From Limosilactobacillus sp. WILCCON 0051 (GTDB lineage Bacteria; Bacillota; Bacilli; Lactobacillales; Lactobacillaceae): 64,000 nucleotides of DNA. The notes under the pieces are model-generated. The model had not been told where the DNA came from. It saw nothing but the letters and a program-made list of their open reading frames with translations, and made no database searches. Position 1 is the stretch's first letter, and every line of letters begins with the position of its first letter. This document shows, piece after piece, positions 63,460 through 64,000 of this stretch. The DNA is taken from positions 1,302,001 through 1,366,000 of the forward strand of contig NZ_CP154878.1 of NCBI RefSeq assembly GCF_039955095.1, read 5' to 3'. A program made the translations under genes and the position numbers.

Positions 63460-64000
63460 CTAGTCAATCAGCGAGTGATAGCGCGTATAAGAAACTGGCT
63501 GATCAAGCTCCAGATTCATTGAAACGATCGGCTTGCCATCATGCTGCTCTTGACGGGCTGATCCCGGCATATAGCGACACGTGCCTAAATAGTAAAAGGT
63601 CTTGTCGTCATCAGCATCTGATTTTTTGACAAAGAGTGCCAGCTGCCGCTTGCCATCCATAAACTTCTTGACATCAGGACTGTCCAGGCGCCGCTTGCCC
63701 TTAGAAAAGTAGTGCATGACGTGATCGTTTAAAAATTGATCCTCATACTGAATCGAGCGGCTGATGTTTTTAGCCTTATGGTAAGTAACAAAAATCACGC
63801 CATCATGCTCATTAAAAAAGTAGCCGCCAATATTTTGCGCAGTTGTATTGACCGCATTGTTGACCAGGCGCATGACGTCTTTGCGCGTGTACTTCTCACC
63901 CAGCGTAAACCGCTGATCCGCTTGGTAGCGTTTGGCCCGCAAAAGCCCGGTCTTGATGCCATCTTGCCAAAGGCGGCTGAACCACGCATCGTTTTTTAGC
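63460..64000 (-). CDS. C-terminal part of a DUF3427 DEAD/DEAH helicase (cut by the window end)
   Basis: The frame is open to base 64000 and ends at 63460, giving about 180 residues of a longer protein. It matches the DUF3427 domain found after Superfamily II helicase domains: FTLGEKYTRKDVMRLVNN, GYFFNEHDGVIFVTYHK, FYYLGTCRYMPG and PIVSMNLELDQPVSYTRYHSLI. Such proteins combine phospholipase-D-like, helicase and DUF3427 parts and are linked to DNA repair or defence. The residues before the TTG at 63942 (WFSRLWQDGIKTG) are in frame, so that TTG is not the true start. Confidence 0.8.
   Translation of the reverse strand, partial: LKNDAWFSRLWQDGIKTGLLRAKRYQADQRFTLGEKYTRKDVMRLVNNAVNTTAQNIGGYFFNEHDGVIFVTYHKAKNISRSIQYEDQFLNDHVMHYFSKGKRRLDSPDVKKFMDGKRQLALFVKKSDADDDKTFYYLGTCRYMPGSARQEQHDGKPIVSMNLELDQPVSYTRYHSLID

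Overview
The window looks like chromosomal DNA of a heterofermentative member of the Lactobacillaceae, most like Limosilactobacillus. This is inferred from moderate GC content, D-lactate dehydrogenase, ScrR/ScrK- and GntP/GntK-type sugar genes, CcpA-type cre sites, an LPxTG nucleotidase and a giant KxYKxGKxW/LPxTG mucus-adhesin-like protein. I cannot name the species. No rRNA, tRNA, CRISPR array or intact insertion sequence was seen.

Layout. 0.1-6.0 kb: Mg2+ P-type ATPase with a 55-residue membrane protein behind it, two paralogous small membrane proteins around a glyoxalase-fold protein, and a FetAB-type iron exporter. 6.0-7.0 kb: a gene-poor gap holding the first of two unusual repeat arrays. 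7.0-13.5 kb: YdjC deacetylase, fructokinase/ScrR pair, glutamate-cysteine ligase, a shikimate-kinase-like protein without a P-loop, and D-LDH. 14-25 kb: an isocitrate dehydrogenase whose residues suggest NAD use, an AEC transporter, an ABC exporter with its TetR regulator, and a gluconate regulator/permease/kinase group. 25-33.5 kb: M20 peptidase, an AbrB-Doc toxin-antitoxin module whose toxin is frameshifted, an HcxA-like dehydrogenase preceded by a 33-codon peptide gene, a WYL regulator, an esterase and an amino-acid permease. 33.7-36.9 kb: TPP riboswitch and thiamine salvage operon thiM-thiD-thiE-tenA. 37-44.4 kb: MFS transporter, a secreted or membrane HicB-like protein, and a minus-strand operon pxpB-pxpC-accB-accC-pxpA-(Nramp-like) for 5-oxoproline use. 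44.9-60.5 kb: wall-anchored 5'-nucleotidase, a gene-poor 1.3 kb strip with a 41-bp tandem repeat, the second repeat array and two gene remnants, then a 3789-residue adhesin. 60.8-64 kb: HerA/DUF87-type ATPase with a membrane partner, a D-glutamate cyclase/DUF1445 protein, and the C-terminal end of a DUF3427 helicase that runs off the window.

The most unusual structure is a pair of about 260-bp elements (6164-6420 and 48256-48522) in opposite orientation. Each has four 39-bp units of the form TTACCTAC-(about 23 nt)-GTAGGTAA. All eight units have exactly the same length and an AAAA tract at the same central position. Unit start-to-start distances are 73/83/62 bp in one copy and, read in the same sense, 73/93/62 bp in the other. 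These are close to whole numbers of DNA helical turns (7/8/6 and 7/9/6). Linkers are only loosely conserved. This looks like a DNA-level, helically phased protein-binding site rather than an RNA or CRISPR feature. I do not recognise it as a described element.

Metabolic links: DUF1445 proteins related to D-glutamate cyclase make 5-oxo-D-proline, and the pxp operon opens 5-oxoproline, so the two loci may act on the same metabolite. Thiamine is probably salvaged rather than made de novo, since no thiC is present here. Several sugar genes (scrK, gntK) have promoters overlapped by cre and LacI-type operators.
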